Shown here: positions 1 to 8,207 of the stretch, one piece after another
Numbering within the stretch: the first letter of the stretch is position 1
Layout: each line of letters begins with the position of its first letter
Translations under genes and position numbers: made by a program
The notes under the pieces: model-generated
What the model was told of the DNA's origin: nothing
The model's input: the letters and a program-made list of their open reading frames with translations, nothing else
Databases searched by the model: none
Assembly (NCBI GenBank): GCA_964350445.1
Contig: CAYGKA010000014.1
Coordinates: 25,368-89,367 of the forward strand
DNA: 64,000 bases
Direction: 5' to 3'
Origin: Hwanghaeella sp964350445
GTDB lineage: Bacteria; Pseudomonadota; Alphaproteobacteria; UBA8366; Aestuariispiraceae

Positions 1-661
1 CGACCTGCATGAAGGGATCGACAACCATTTCAGCATGGAAGTCGGCGAAGACCGCTATCTGATCAATCCGTGGGAAGTGCATTGGTCGGAAGTGAAGGCG
101 AGCGACGTTCTGGTCATTGACGGCGACGGAAATGTCCTGGAGGGCGATCACACCATTGAAGCCACGGCCTTCTACATTCACCGTGCGATGCACCGGATGA
201 ACCCGCATGCAAAGGCGATCATGCACACGCATATGCCCTATATCACCGCGCTTGCCAGCACTGAGGGCGGGCGGTTGGAAATGGTCAGCCAGAATGCCAT
301 CCGGTTCTACAACCGAATTGCCTATGACGACGACTATAACGGCCTTGGCGATGACGATGACGAAGGCTCGCGGATGGCGTCCAAGCTCGGTAACAACACG
401 ACGATGGTGATGGCTAACCATGGCGTGATCTGCGCCGGGCCGACCGTCGGCATCGCCTTCGACGACCTCTACTTCCTGGAAAAAGCGGCTAAGGTTCAGG
501 TCATCGCGGAATCGACCGGCAGGCCGCTGAAGCCGATTCCGGAAAAGGTGGTTGAATCGACAGCCCAGGCGATCCGCGAACAACAGCCGGATTATGCCGA
601 GAGCCATTGGAAGGTTCTGTGCCGCATGCTGGCGAAGGAAAGCCCCGACTATCTTCAATAG
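1..661 (+). CDS. Class II aldolase/adducin-family protein (5' partial)
   Basis: The reading frame is already open at base 2, so the true start lies upstream of the window; about 219 residues are visible. The family is zinc-dependent class II aldolases and decarboxylases of the fuculose-phosphate aldolase fold, which act in the cytoplasm on small sugar phosphates or hydroxy acids. The metal-site signature HTHMP lies near residue 75 of the visible part, and a second conserved histidine sits in ANHGVICAG near residue 140. The acidic stretch DDDYNGLGDDDDEG near residue 110 is typical of the adducin-like branch, whose substrates are mostly unknown. A paralogue of the same fold is at 54700. The substrate cannot be told from sequence. 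Confidence 0.85.
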   Translation, partial: DLHEGIDNHFSMEVGEDRYLINPWEVHWSEVKASDVLVIDGDGNVLEGDHTIEATAFYIHRAMHRMNPHAKAIMHTHMPYITALASTEGGRLEMVSQNAIRFYNRIAYDDDYNGLGDDDDEGSRMASKLGNNTTMVMANHGVICAGPTVGIAFDDLYFLEKAAKVQVIAESTGRPLKPIPEKVVESTAQAIREQQPDYAESHWKVLCRMLAKESPDYLQ

Positions 662-706
662 AGGCTGTGTGGGACGAGCACCGATGACGGGCGGGTTTCG
701 GTCCGC

Positions 707-1432
707 CTAGAGCAATCCTTCGGCTTTGAAGCTGGTCTGCGTGTTCCGGCCGATGATGATGTGATCGTGCAGGCGGATGCCGAGCTTGTCCGCGGCGTCG
801 CGAATTTCGTTGGTCATGTGGATGTCGTCGGCGCTCGGTGTGGGGTCTCCGCTTGGATGATTGTGAACCAGGATGAGGGCCGAGGCGTGCAGGTCCAGCG
901 CCCTTTTCATCACTTCCCGCGGATAAAGCGGCGTGTGATTGACGGTGCCTCGCTGTTGAACCTCGTCGGCGATCAGCCGGTTCTTGTTGTCCAGGAACAA
1001 CAGGCGCAGATGTTCGACCTTCTCCCGCGACATGGCGATGTGCAGATAGCTGATAAGATTGTCCCAGGACGAGATTACAGGCTGTTCCATCACCTGTTGC
1101 CGGGCCAACCGCAGGGCAGCCGTCTGCACTAGCTTGATCGGCGCCACCGCCGCTTCCTTGATCCCCTTGGTTTTGGCAAGGTCCACCGGATCGGCGGTAA
1201 TCACCGCGGCGAAGCTTCCGAACCGGGCAAGCAGGTCTTTGGCGATCGGTTTCGTGTCCACCCGTGGCAATGCAAGGGCCAGAAGCATCTCCAATATCTC
1301 GTAGTCTTCCATAGAGGCGCCGAGATCGCGCAGGAAACGCTCCCGCAACCGTCCGCGGTGGCCAGCATAGTGAGGTGTCGGAGATGCTGTTCTTGGCTTT
1401 GAACCATCCCCTGGCGACGGGCTTCCGCTCAT
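707..1432 (-). CDS. radC: RadC/UPF0758 JAB-domain protein
   Basis: This is a 241-residue RadC-family protein. The N-terminal third is helix-hairpin-helix-like, and the C-terminal JAB/MPN domain carries the metalloprotease-like signature HNHPSGDPTPSADD near residue 190 (H-x-H-x7-S-x2-D). The historical DNA-repair role is doubtful; the family is better described as a putative JAMM metalloenzyme of unknown substrate. The start is placed at the ATG beginning MSGSPSPGDG. Extending further upstream would run through a 15-bp tandem repeat and an assembly gap that only fortuitously stay open. The length suits the family. A GC-rich inverted repeat (GGCGG/CCGCC) spans 690-707 just beyond the stop. In many alphaproteobacteria radC lies next to map; here 4-5 kb separates them. 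Confidence 0.93.
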   Translation of the reverse strand: MSGSPSPGDGSKPRTASPTPHYAGHRGRLRERFLRDLGASMEDYEILEMLLALALPRVDTKPIAKDLLARFGSFAAVITADPVDLAKTKGIKEAAVAPIKLVQTAALRLARQQVMEQPVISSWDNLISYLHIAMSREKVEHLRLLFLDNKNRLIADEVQQRGTVNHTPLYPREVMKRALDLHASALILVHNHPSGDPTPSADDIHMTNEIRDAADKLGIRLHDHIIIGRNTQTSFKAEGLL

Positions 1433-2018
1433 GCTCCGAACCTTATTCCTGCGATATTCATCCCAGCCTTGACCATCCCAGCCTTGACCANNNNNNNNNN
1501 NNNNNNNNNNNNNNNNNNNNNNNNNNNNNNNNNNNNNNNNNNNNNNNNNNNNNNNNNNNNNNNNNNNNNNNNNNNNNNNNNNNNNNNNNNCATCCCAGCC
1601 TTGACCATCCCAGCCTTGACCAACTGAAAATTGTCTCACCTGCCCGTCACTAGCGGGAAGAGGGTGGGCCTTCCATAGTACCTGTCGGGCGGTGTGTGTC
1701 ATCCATGTCCGCGCCCGGCCCGACATTTTTGGCAAGATGTTGCTTCAATTTAATATTTGAAAAACTCACATAGCATGCCGTGGCTTGGGGTCTTGAAATT
1801 TGGCGATGAGGGTCACCGGCCACGCTCTCACCATGTGCGGGAACGAACGGAGCCAAGGGGAAAGGCGGATATCGAAGCGGATTGTGTTCCAAATTCGCGG
1901 CGCCTTGCTTTGTAGAAACCCCAAATACGCCTCCGCGACCACAGAGCGCTTCGTGGACGCGGTCGTGGCAATGCCGGACGTTAGACGCCTCAGTGGACGA
2001 CGATGACGCCAATAGTGA
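1433..2018. other. Gene-poor, decayed region upstream of radC
   Basis: Apart from the tandem repeat there is no convincing intact gene. Plus-strand codons around 1861-2006 read ALLCRNPKYASATTERFVDAV and onward, which faintly resembles the C-terminal helix of LysR-type effector domains. It lacks any upstream LysR sequence and could be chance. Together with the broken receiver fragment that follows, the stretch looks like eroding DNA. Confidence 0.4.
1459..1622. repeat. 15-bp tandem repeat interrupted by a 100-N gap
   Basis: Two tandem copies of CATCCCAGCCTTGAC plus a partial CA lie on each side of 100 N (1491-1590). The 32 bases on the left (1459-1490) are identical to the 32 on the right (1591-1622). 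On the minus strand the unit would encode GQGWD or VKAGM, but it precedes the radC start and is probably not translated. The real copy number is unknown: two if the flanks are one unmerged overlap, more if the array was collapsed. Confidence 0.9.
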
Positions 2019-2411
2019 CCCCCTCTGATTACAATCGACGCTACCATTCAGAAATACCGTGGACATCGGATCACAATTCTTGAGGGGAAAAACAGCCTTA
2101 GCATCTACGCAATCGATGCACGGGAAGCCATCGAGAAACTGATGGACAATACCTACGATGCGGTTCTGCTCGACCCCCATATGCTGAAATTCGATGGGAC
2201 GGAAGTTCTGGCCAAGGTTATTGAAGCCGACAGGCGCGAGGGCAAATTCATCGCCTTCACTGCCGACGTGATGACCGCAAGCGTCGATGCCTATCGATAG
2301 AGGGGAATTGACGATGTCCGGTCCAAACCCATCGACTGGGACGATCTCAAACGCATTCCAAACGATGACCCTAAGCCCGAACCGCAGTCGATGAAACGCC
2401 AGCCCGCGTGA
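2019..2411 (+). pseudogene. Broken CheY-like receiver-domain remnant
   Basis: Translating the plus strand from 2019 gives a recognisable receiver domain cut by an in-frame TAG at 2298-2300. Before the stop are the phospho-acceptor segment AVLLDPHMLKFDG and the conserved FTAD threonine; after it the same frame continues with GIDDVRSKPIDWDDL, holding the conserved lysine. The usual N-terminal acidic pair is missing and no start codon with a ribosome site is visible. It is most likely the tail of a former response regulator or hybrid kinase, inactivated at both ends. The continuous homology across the TAG in one frame is the main evidence; a sequencing error at that base is the alternative. Confidence 0.6.
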
Positions 2412-2446
2412 TATCGCCGACGGCGGCGTCCTCGGTCTGTGTCAGG

Positions 2447-4501
2447 TCATGACTTTTCCCCGATACCGGCCGCGGCCATGGCCTCTTCAATGAGGCGTAT
2501 ATCCTGGTCCAGGCGGAATGGGTTCGCGTGCCTAATCCAATCCATGATTTCCCCAGGCATTGGTTCCCGTCCACCCAAGACCCTGACAGAGAATTCCGCG
2601 TGGAACCTGGCGGCGTGAGCCTTGGCGCGAACTGCATCGCCTTCAAGGGCATAACCGGCCGCGATGAAGGCTAGAGTGTCCGGATAGGCGTTTGGTGATT
2701 TCTCCCGAATCTTACGCGCCTCGGCCGTCTTGCCGGTCATGAAATGGCTGAGGGCGATGCCGCCGTAGTACCAGTCGGGTGGCGAGGGGTGTAGTTCGAT
2801 GGCCCGGGCGGCCAGGTCTTGCGCTCTTTCATGGTCGCCCAGAAAACTCCAGGATAACGCCGCCTTTGCCAGCATGTCGGTCCCGTACGGATTCAGCGCA
2901 TAGGATCGTTCCAAATAGCGGTGGCCTCGGTCGTATTCACGGCGATAGACATGAATACGGCCCAGCAAGCATTGCCCGACATGGTCGGCTTCCGAGAGCC
3001 TGACCGCCTCTTCCGCGTGTGCATAGGCCTTTTCGATGGCGTCGTCCCATTTCGGCCAGGCATGTGCGCCCCATTCGTTAAAATGGGCGAGCGACAGGCC
3101 GCAATGTCCCCTGGCGTAGTAGGGGTCGATTGCCAAGGCTTGCTCGAACAGTTTTTTGGCTTGGCGTGTATGGTCCTCCGATCCCGTCAACAGTAAAGCA
3201 AATCCGATGAGCCAGCAGTCATAGGGTGTCCGATCCGCGTCGGCTTTGCGCTGCGCCCGCGCCAGCATTTCGTGCTTCAACTGGTTCGTCACGGCCACGA
3301 TAATGCGCTGCGTCAGCTTGTCTTGGGTGTCGAATATGTCCTCCATGTCGACGGTGTAACGATCCGACCAGACCTGAACGCCGCTGGCGACATCGACAAG
3401 TTGCGCGTTCACACGGACGCGGTTGCCGGACGCCCGGATGCTTCCGTCCACGACAAAGTCGGCCGCGATTGCCGCGCCGACCGTGTTGCGCGGAATACCG
3501 CTTTCGACGGCGGATAGGGCTGCATTCCGGGTCTTGCATCTGACCTGATGGAATTTCGGCAGGTCCGATGTCAGGTCTTCGAACAACCCTTCGCCCAGGC
3601 GTGCGGCCTCCGGAACGTCCGACAGCAGGGCAAAGGGCAGGACGGCAACCATTGGGAAAATCGGGCGAACCGGGTCAGCCTCCCTACCGATGGGCGGCGC
3701 CAAAGGCTTGTCCCCCGTATCAGGCGCCGAAACGGGCGAAGGCGCGGGCCTTTGGAGAGGCGCGGTCAACGTGCCGTTGGTTATGGCGTCATACAGCGAC
3801 TGCGTTTCAAAATCTGGTGAGACGCCGAGCTCCTCTTCCAGGACGGCTGCGCAGGTCCGGTATTGCCGCAAGGCAAGTGTCCGGTTTCCCGCCTCAATAT
3901 GCAGCCGCATAAGGGCCCGGTGTATGTCCTCGCGGATAGGGTCCAGGGACAGCACCCATTCCAGCGCGCCGGCGGCGGCGCCAAAGTTGCCCGCGTCGCG
4001 ATGCAGGTCCGACAAGTCAACGCCGACGGCCTCGGCCACCCGCAAAAGTCTTTGACGTGTCTCGTTCACCCAAGTCGAGAATTCCGGATCAGGCAGGCGG
4101 ACGGTACCGAGGAACGGGCCCTTATAAAGGCGGCGAGCCTTCTCCAGATCCTCGATCGTCGAGCCCTGTGCTGCTGTGCGGAAAGCCAGGACGTCACACT
4201 CAATCGATCCCGCCGGCATGGATATCCTGTCATGCTGCGTGACGGGTTCCGGCGCGCCGGCATCCCGCAGGGTGGTGCGCATCGTGAAGATCGCTTGCCG
4301 CAAAGACCCACGGCCTTGCTGTTCCTGGCGGTCGCTCCAAAGAAGGGCGGCGAGCCGGTCGCGGGACGGGGCCGGTTGGTCGATCACGATGGGGGCAAGC
4401 AAAAGCGCCGACTTCTTTGTGGGGAAGTCGATCGGCGGCCCCTCAGGGCCGACAGAGGCGCGATAGCCGCCCAGCAGATCCAAGTGCAGAATCACGCTCA
4501 T
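2447..4501 (-). CDS. SARP/BTAD-type transcriptional regulator with TolB-like and TPR domains
   Basis: This is a 684-residue regulator. Residues 1-90 form the atypical OmpR-like winged helix of SARP proteins (MSVILHLDLLGGY, then DRLAALLWSDR and RGSLRQAIFTMR). Residues 95-245 are the bacterial transcriptional activation domain. Residues about 290-420 match the TolB-N/FlgO-like domain often fused to such regulators (MVAVLPFALLSDVPEAARLGEGL, DFVVDGSIRASGNRVRVNAQLVD starting in short conserved blocks). The rest is TPR helices. An ATG at 4552 in the same frame is possible, but a -10-like TATTCT overlaps it, and the ATG at 4501 follows a G-rich GGGGCTTGGGGG site. Phased repeats at 4554-4594 lie just upstream. 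It is divergent from the DUF1127 and TTC38-like genes, its likely targets. The signal sensed is unknown. Confidence 0.85.
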   Translation of the reverse strand: MSVILHLDLLGGYRASVGPEGPPIDFPTKKSALLLAPIVIDQPAPSRDRLAALLWSDRQEQQGRGSLRQAIFTMRTTLRDAGAPEPVTQHDRISMPAGSIECDVLAFRTAAQGSTIEDLEKARRLYKGPFLGTVRLPDPEFSTWVNETRQRLLRVAEAVGVDLSDLHRDAGNFGAAAGALEWVLSLDPIREDIHRALMRLHIEAGNRTLALRQYRTCAAVLEEELGVSPDFETQSLYDAITNGTLTAPLQRPAPSPVSAPDTGDKPLAPPIGREADPVRPIFPMVAVLPFALLSDVPEAARLGEGLFEDLTSDLPKFHQVRCKTRNAALSAVESGIPRNTVGAAIAADFVVDGSIRASGNRVRVNAQLVDVASGVQVWSDRYTVDMEDIFDTQDKLTQRIIVAVTNQLKHEMLARAQRKADADRTPYDCWLIGFALLLTGSEDHTRQAKKLFEQALAIDPYYARGHCGLSLAHFNEWGAHAWPKWDDAIEKAYAHAEEAVRLSEADHVGQCLLGRIHVYRREYDRGHRYLERSYALNPYGTDMLAKAALSWSFLGDHERAQDLAARAIELHPSPPDWYYGGIALSHFMTGKTAEARKIREKSPNAYPDTLAFIAAGYALEGDAVRAKAHAARFHAEFSVRVLGGREPMPGEIMDWIRHANPFRLDQDIRLIEEAMAAAGIGEKS

Positions 4502-4553
4502 GCCCCCAAGCCCCACATGACCGTTTCCAATTGAATTTTTCCTAGAATACACG

Positions 4554-4594
4554 TTTTACCGAACTTTTGACGGTTTTTTGACAGGTTTTCACGG
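4554..4594. promoter_or_regulatory. Helically phased direct repeats, candidate SARP operator
   Basis: Four copies of a TTTTGACGG-like element start at 4554 (TTTTACCGA), 4565 (TTTTGACGG), 4576 (TTTTGACAGG) and 4586 (TTTTCACGG), spaced 11, 11 and 10 bp apart. One helical turn between direct repeats is the known binding geometry of SARP winged-helix regulators. The array sits between the divergent SARP-type gene and the DUF1127 gene. A -10-like TATTCT lies on the minus strand at 4544-4549, and a weaker GAAAAT on the plus strand at 4600-4605. The repeats are seen directly; binding by the neighbouring regulator is inferred. Confidence 0.55.
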
Positions 4595-4734
4595 TGGATG
4601 AAAATTTTGTGACGGCACAACGGACGTTTGGCTAACGGGGTATGTGAATAGTCGGCGCATCGAAACGATCAACACAATTTTTGGGTGGGCGGGCACCGGC
4701 AAATGTAGGCCGGTTAATCGCAAGGAGGTTTGAA

Positions 4735-5052
4735 ATGCTGAAAACAGAATTTGCAGAATGGATAAGACAGACACTGTTCCCCGTGCAGGCTTTTGACCAC
4801 GCGGGCAGCGGTATTCTCTACAACCGGGACCGTATGAATGCTTCCCTGCATATCGGCAATCTTGTTTCCGGTGCTGTTAGAAGGGGTTGGACGGAAGCGG
4901 TGCGCTGGCATCGAGCCCGCCGGACCGTCGCCGCGTTGACGGCGTGCAGCGACCGAACATTGCAAGACATCGGGATCGACCGTTCGGAGATCGTCTCCGT
5001 CGCCTATTTCGGCGGTGATCGGCACCGACGCGGACAAATCAATTTCGAATAA
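4735..5052 (+). CDS. DUF1127-domain small protein
   Basis: A 105-residue protein. The start is fixed by a perfect AGGAGG ribosome site seven bases before ATG 4735. The C-terminal half carries the DUF1127 (YjiS-like) pattern: basic W-HRARRTVAALTACSDRTLQDIGI followed by DRSEI, around residues 58-88. Known DUF1127 proteins in alphaproteobacteria are small arginine-rich proteins, some of which bind RNA or affect phosphate and carbon metabolism. This one has a longer N-terminus than the usual 45-70 residue forms. It lies divergent from the SARP regulator and 94 bp ahead of the TTC38-like gene, so the two may be co-transcribed. The specific role is unknown. Confidence 0.8.
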   Translation: MLKTEFAEWIRQTLFPVQAFDHAGSGILYNRDRMNASLHIGNLVSGAVRRGWTEAVRWHRARRTVAALTACSDRTLQDIGIDRSEIVSVAYFGGDRHRRGQINFE

Positions 5053-5146
5053 TCAAAGCGGACGGCGGCGCAGCTGGAATTTCATCCAGGCGCTGCCGGT
5101 CACCCGACACCAATCAGAATAGACATGAATTGAAAGGATGAGACGG

Positions 5147-6502
5147 ATGAAAACGGATTGCTATGGTGCGCCGGTATCTTTCGACGATCAAAACGCGTTA
5201 GACGGGCTGAACGCAGCGCAACGCAAATTCAGGGGCTTCTTCGGTGACCCCGTTGCGATGGTCGATGCGGTCATTGCGGAGCATCCCGACTTCGTCATGG
5301 CGCATTGCTTCCGGGGCGGTCTGTTCGTGACCAGTTCCGAGGCGGCGGGCGTGGGCGAAATCCGCACTGCGATGAAGGCCATCGAAGAGAACTGGGCCGA
5401 TGCCAATGACCGCGAGCGCGGTCACTACGCCGGCATGGCCGCTTGGTCGGTCGGTGATTTTCATCGCGCCGCAAATATCTATGGGCGGGTTGCCGCGGCC
5501 TATCCGCGCGATGCCATTGCGCTGCAATTCGCGCATCTGTGCGATTTTCTGAACGGCCATGCGACATTGCTGCGCGATCGCGTGGCGGGAATCCTGCCGC
5601 AATGGTCCCCGGAGGACGAAGGTTACGGGTATCTTTTGGGCATGAAAGCGTTCGGCCTTGAAGAGACCGGCGCCTACGACTGGGCGGAGGAAGCGGGCCG
5701 GCAAGCCGTGGTCTCCGAACCGGCCGATCCCTGGGCAATTCACGCGGTCGCCCATGTCATGGAAATGCAAGGCCGACACATTGAAGGGACACGGTGGCTG
5801 GAATCAACCTCCCAGCATTGGTCGGACGATTGCTTCTTCGGCTATCACAACTGGTGGCATCTCTCGCTCTATCTATTGGAGACGGAGGACTATCCGCGTG
5901 TGCTGGATCTCTACGACCAGGTCATTCGGAACGCCAATTCGCCGGTAGCGATGGAACTGGTCGATGCGGTGGCATTGCTGTGGCGGTTGACATTGCGCGG
6001 CGTCAATGTCGGTGACCGCTGGCAGGAACTGTCGAAGACATACGAGTTGATGGAAATGGGCGGTTACTACGCCTTTAACGACATGCATGCGGTCATCGCC
6101 CATTCGGCGGCCGATCGGGCCTTCGCGGCGGAGCAGTGCCTGGAGAAGATGCGGGACGCCGTGCGGGGCTTTGACACGAACTCCATGATGACCGCGGATG
6201 TCGGATTGCCGGCGGCGGAAGCGATGCAGGCGTTCCTGAATGGCAACTATCGACAGGCCGTCGATAAGCTTTATGCCGTGCGCGGGGTCGCTCACCACTT
6301 CGGCGGCAGCAATGCCCAGCGCGATATCCTTGGCTTGACGCTTGTCGAAGCGGCTATTCGGGGCGGACAACACGGCCTTGCCGTATCGCTGGCCAGCGAG
6401 CGGATGGGGGCCAAGCCCACCAGCCCGACAAACCGCATGTTCCTGGACCGGGCCTGGGGGGCGGCCGGCCCGAACCAAGTTGCCGTGGCCAACGTGGCCT
6501 GA
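5147..6502 (+). CDS. TTC38-family tetratricopeptide repeat protein
   Basis: A 451-residue protein of the TTC38 type, a TPR family shared by bacteria and animals, with no known reaction. Hallmarks are GYLLGMKAFGLEETGAYDWAEE near residue 165 (here a short block), the VAHVMEMQGR segment, and the histidine/tryptophan-rich FFGYHNWWHLSLYLLE near residue 230. There is no signal peptide or membrane segment, so it is cytoplasmic. An ATG nine bases earlier (5138) abuts the AAAGG ribosome site, so ATG 5147, spaced nine bases from it, is preferred. It lies downstream of DUF1127 and opposite the SARP regulator, suggesting one regulon. A strong hairpin follows at 6524-6554. Confidence 0.8.
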   Translation: MKTDCYGAPVSFDDQNALDGLNAAQRKFRGFFGDPVAMVDAVIAEHPDFVMAHCFRGGLFVTSSEAAGVGEIRTAMKAIEENWADANDRERGHYAGMAAWSVGDFHRAANIYGRVAAAYPRDAIALQFAHLCDFLNGHATLLRDRVAGILPQWSPEDEGYGYLLGMKAFGLEETGAYDWAEEAGRQAVVSEPADPWAIHAVAHVMEMQGRHIEGTRWLESTSQHWSDDCFFGYHNWWHLSLYLLETEDYPRVLDLYDQVIRNANSPVAMELVDAVALLWRLTLRGVNVGDRWQELSKTYELMEMGGYYAFNDMHAVIAHSAADRAFAAEQCLEKMRDAVRGFDTNSMMTADVGLPAAEAMQAFLNGNYRQAVDKLYAVRGVAHHFGGSNAQRDILGLTLVEAAIRGGQHGLAVSLASERMGAKPTSPTNRMFLDRAWGAAGPNQVAVANVA

Positions 6503-6523
6503 CCGGCGACAGGCGAAGTGGAA

Positions 6524-6554
6524 AAGGGCGGCTCAACAAGGTTGGGCCGCCCTT
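6524..6554 (+). terminator. Rho-independent-like hairpin
   Basis: AAGGGCGGC pairs with GCCGCCCTT around a 13-base loop, followed by GTCATTTC. It lies 22 bases after the TTC38-like stop and before the convergent map stop, so it may end transcripts from both sides. The T-tract is weak. Confidence 0.6.
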
Positions 6555-6578
6555 GTCATTTCAGGATGGTGCCGGACC

Positions 6579-7382
6579 TCACGTGTAGGGCGGTTGGTGC
6601 CAACCCTTGGGCGATTGGGTGAAAATCTCATAGCCGTCGGCCGTGACGCCGATCGTGTGCTCGAACTGGGCGGAAAGTTGCCGGTCCTTGGTAACGGCGG
6701 TCCATCCGTCCTGCAGGATTTTCACATCCCAGGTGCCGACATTGATCATCGGCTCCACGGTGAAGAACATCCCTTCCTCCAGCACGGCGCCCTGGCCCGG
6801 CTCGCCGTAGTGCAGGATGCTCGGCGTGTCGTGGAACACCCGGCCAATGCCGTGGCCGCAGAAGTCGCGGACGACGGAGAACCGATGCGCCTCCGCGTGG
6901 GACTGAATCGCATAGCCAATATCGCCCAGGGTCGCCCCGGGCTTAACGGCCTGGATGCCCAGCATCATGCATTCGTAGGTAATTTGCGTCAGGCGGCGCG
7001 CCTTGACCGGTACCTTGTCGCCGACAAGGAACATGCGGCTGGTGTCGCCATGCCAGCCGTCGATGATGACGGTGACGTCGATATTGAGGGAATCGCCTTC
7101 CGTCAGCTTCTTGGCGTCATCGGGGATGCCGTGACAGACCACATGATTGATGCTGGTGCAGATCGACTTCGGGAATCCCCGATAGTTCAGTGGCGCCGGA
7201 ATGGCGCCGTGATCAACGATATAGTCGTGGCAGAGTTTGTCCAACTGCCCGGTCGAGACGCCCGGGACCACATGCGGGGTGATGTAGTCGAGGACTTCCG
7301 CGGCGAAACGTCCAGCCTTGCGCATCGCATCGAACTCGGTGGCGTCGTGCAATTTTATCTGGTTTCTGGCTGCATAATTCAT
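6579..7382 (-). CDS. map: Type I methionine aminopeptidase
   Basis: This 267-residue enzyme removes the initiator methionine from nascent proteins in the cytoplasm. The five metal ligands of the family are present: the two aspartates in NIDVTV and HGDTSRMF, the histidine in CGHGIGRVFH, and the glutamates in TVEPMIN and QFEHTIG. The substrate-binding histidine of NHVVCHGIP is also conserved. ATG 7382 gives the usual length and has a CGGA site eight bases upstream. A TTG at 7436 overlapping the sfsA stop would add 18 residues unlike the family. It probably shares a transcript with sfsA, which ends 51 bases before this start. Confidence 0.96.
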   Translation of the reverse strand: MNYAARNQIKLHDATEFDAMRKAGRFAAEVLDYITPHVVPGVSTGQLDKLCHDYIVDHGAIPAPLNYRGFPKSICTSINHVVCHGIPDDAKKLTEGDSLNIDVTVIIDGWHGDTSRMFLVGDKVPVKARRLTQITYECMMLGIQAVKPGATLGDIGYAIQSHAEAHRFSVVRDFCGHGIGRVFHDTPSILHYGEPGQGAVLEEGMFFTVEPMINVGTWDVKILQDGWTAVTKDRQLSAQFEHTIGVTADGYEIFTQSPKGWHQPPYT

Positions 7383-7432
7383 TTCAAAATCCGTCCGTAT
7401 TCCTTGCCGACATAGTGCGCCCAGCCGGTAAT

Positions 7433-8176
7433 TCAATCAAGATGTAGGGGTAGCGGCGGCCCCAAAGCGATGCCGTCGGTCGAAACCCGGGCCGCATGGC
7501 AGAGAATTTCAACGCCCGCTGCGGCAGCGCGTTTCAAGGCTTCGGCATAGGCCGGGTCAATATCCGCGGCAGGCCGGAAATGCGTGCAGTCGCCCCGTTG
7601 AACAAGGAAGAACATGACCGGACGGGCGCCGGCCTTGCCCACCAGCATCAGTTCCTCCAGATGCTTGGCCCCGCGTTTGGTGACCGAATCCGGAAATTCC
7701 GCCGCGGTCGGATCGCCACCGTCCGGCCGGCGGAGCGTGACGCTTTTCACTTCGACATAGGCAGGGGGAAGACCGTCTTCTTCCAGAAGAAAGTCTATAC
7801 GGCTGGATGTCCCGTATTTGACCTCGGGCCGGACCCCCGTATACGCGCTGAGCGTTGGGATGCCGCCCGCGTTCAGCGCCTCGCCCACGACCGTATTGGC
7901 GCGCGCGGTATTGATGCAGACAAGGCTGTCGCCGGCATCGGTCAGTTCCCAGCGCCAGTCCAGCTTTGCGGTCGGGTTGCGGTTCGGCAGCAGCCATACG
8001 GTCGCGCCCGGTTGCGCCAATCCCAGCATCGACCCCGGATTGGCACAATGCGCCGTCACGTCGACCTTGTTATCGGGGCCGCCGGGGTTGCCGTGGCCGC
8101 TGATCTCAATGTCGGACAGGAAACGCTTGTAGCGGCGGACAAGACGGCCGCGCACCAAAGGTTCGGGATACTGCAT
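7433..8176 (-). CDS. sfsA: SfsA family DNA-binding/nuclease protein
   Basis: A 247-residue protein matching SfsA across its length. The N-terminal OB-like part holds the HCANPGSM motif near residue 45. The nuclease-like core carries IDFLLEEDG and the AYVEVKSVTLR motif near residue 140, typical of PD-(D/E)XK folds. It was first described as a multicopy stimulator of sugar fermentation and binds DNA; the cellular role is still poorly defined. It sits directly upstream of map on the same strand, a common alphaproteobacterial pairing. Confidence 0.94.
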   Translation of the reverse strand: MQYPEPLVRGRLVRRYKRFLSDIEISGHGNPGGPDNKVDVTAHCANPGSMLGLAQPGATVWLLPNRNPTAKLDWRWELTDAGDSLVCINTARANTVVGEALNAGGIPTLSAYTGVRPEVKYGTSSRIDFLLEEDGLPPAYVEVKSVTLRRPDGGDPTAAEFPDSVTKRGAKHLEELMLVGKAGARPVMFFLVQRGDCTHFRPAADIDPAYAEALKRAAAAGVEILCHAARVSTDGIALGPPLPLHLD

Positions 8177-8207
8177 GGCAGGACTTCGAGGATTTGAGGG
8201 AAGGGGT

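Noticed and set aside
1800..2006. A short open frame resembling a LysR C-terminus
   Set aside because: The similarity is faint and there is no DNA-binding part; kept only as a comment on the decayed region.
7383..7436. TTG start for map overlapping the sfsA stop
   Set aside because: The added 18 residues are unlike the family, and ATG 7382 has a ribosome site and gives normal length.
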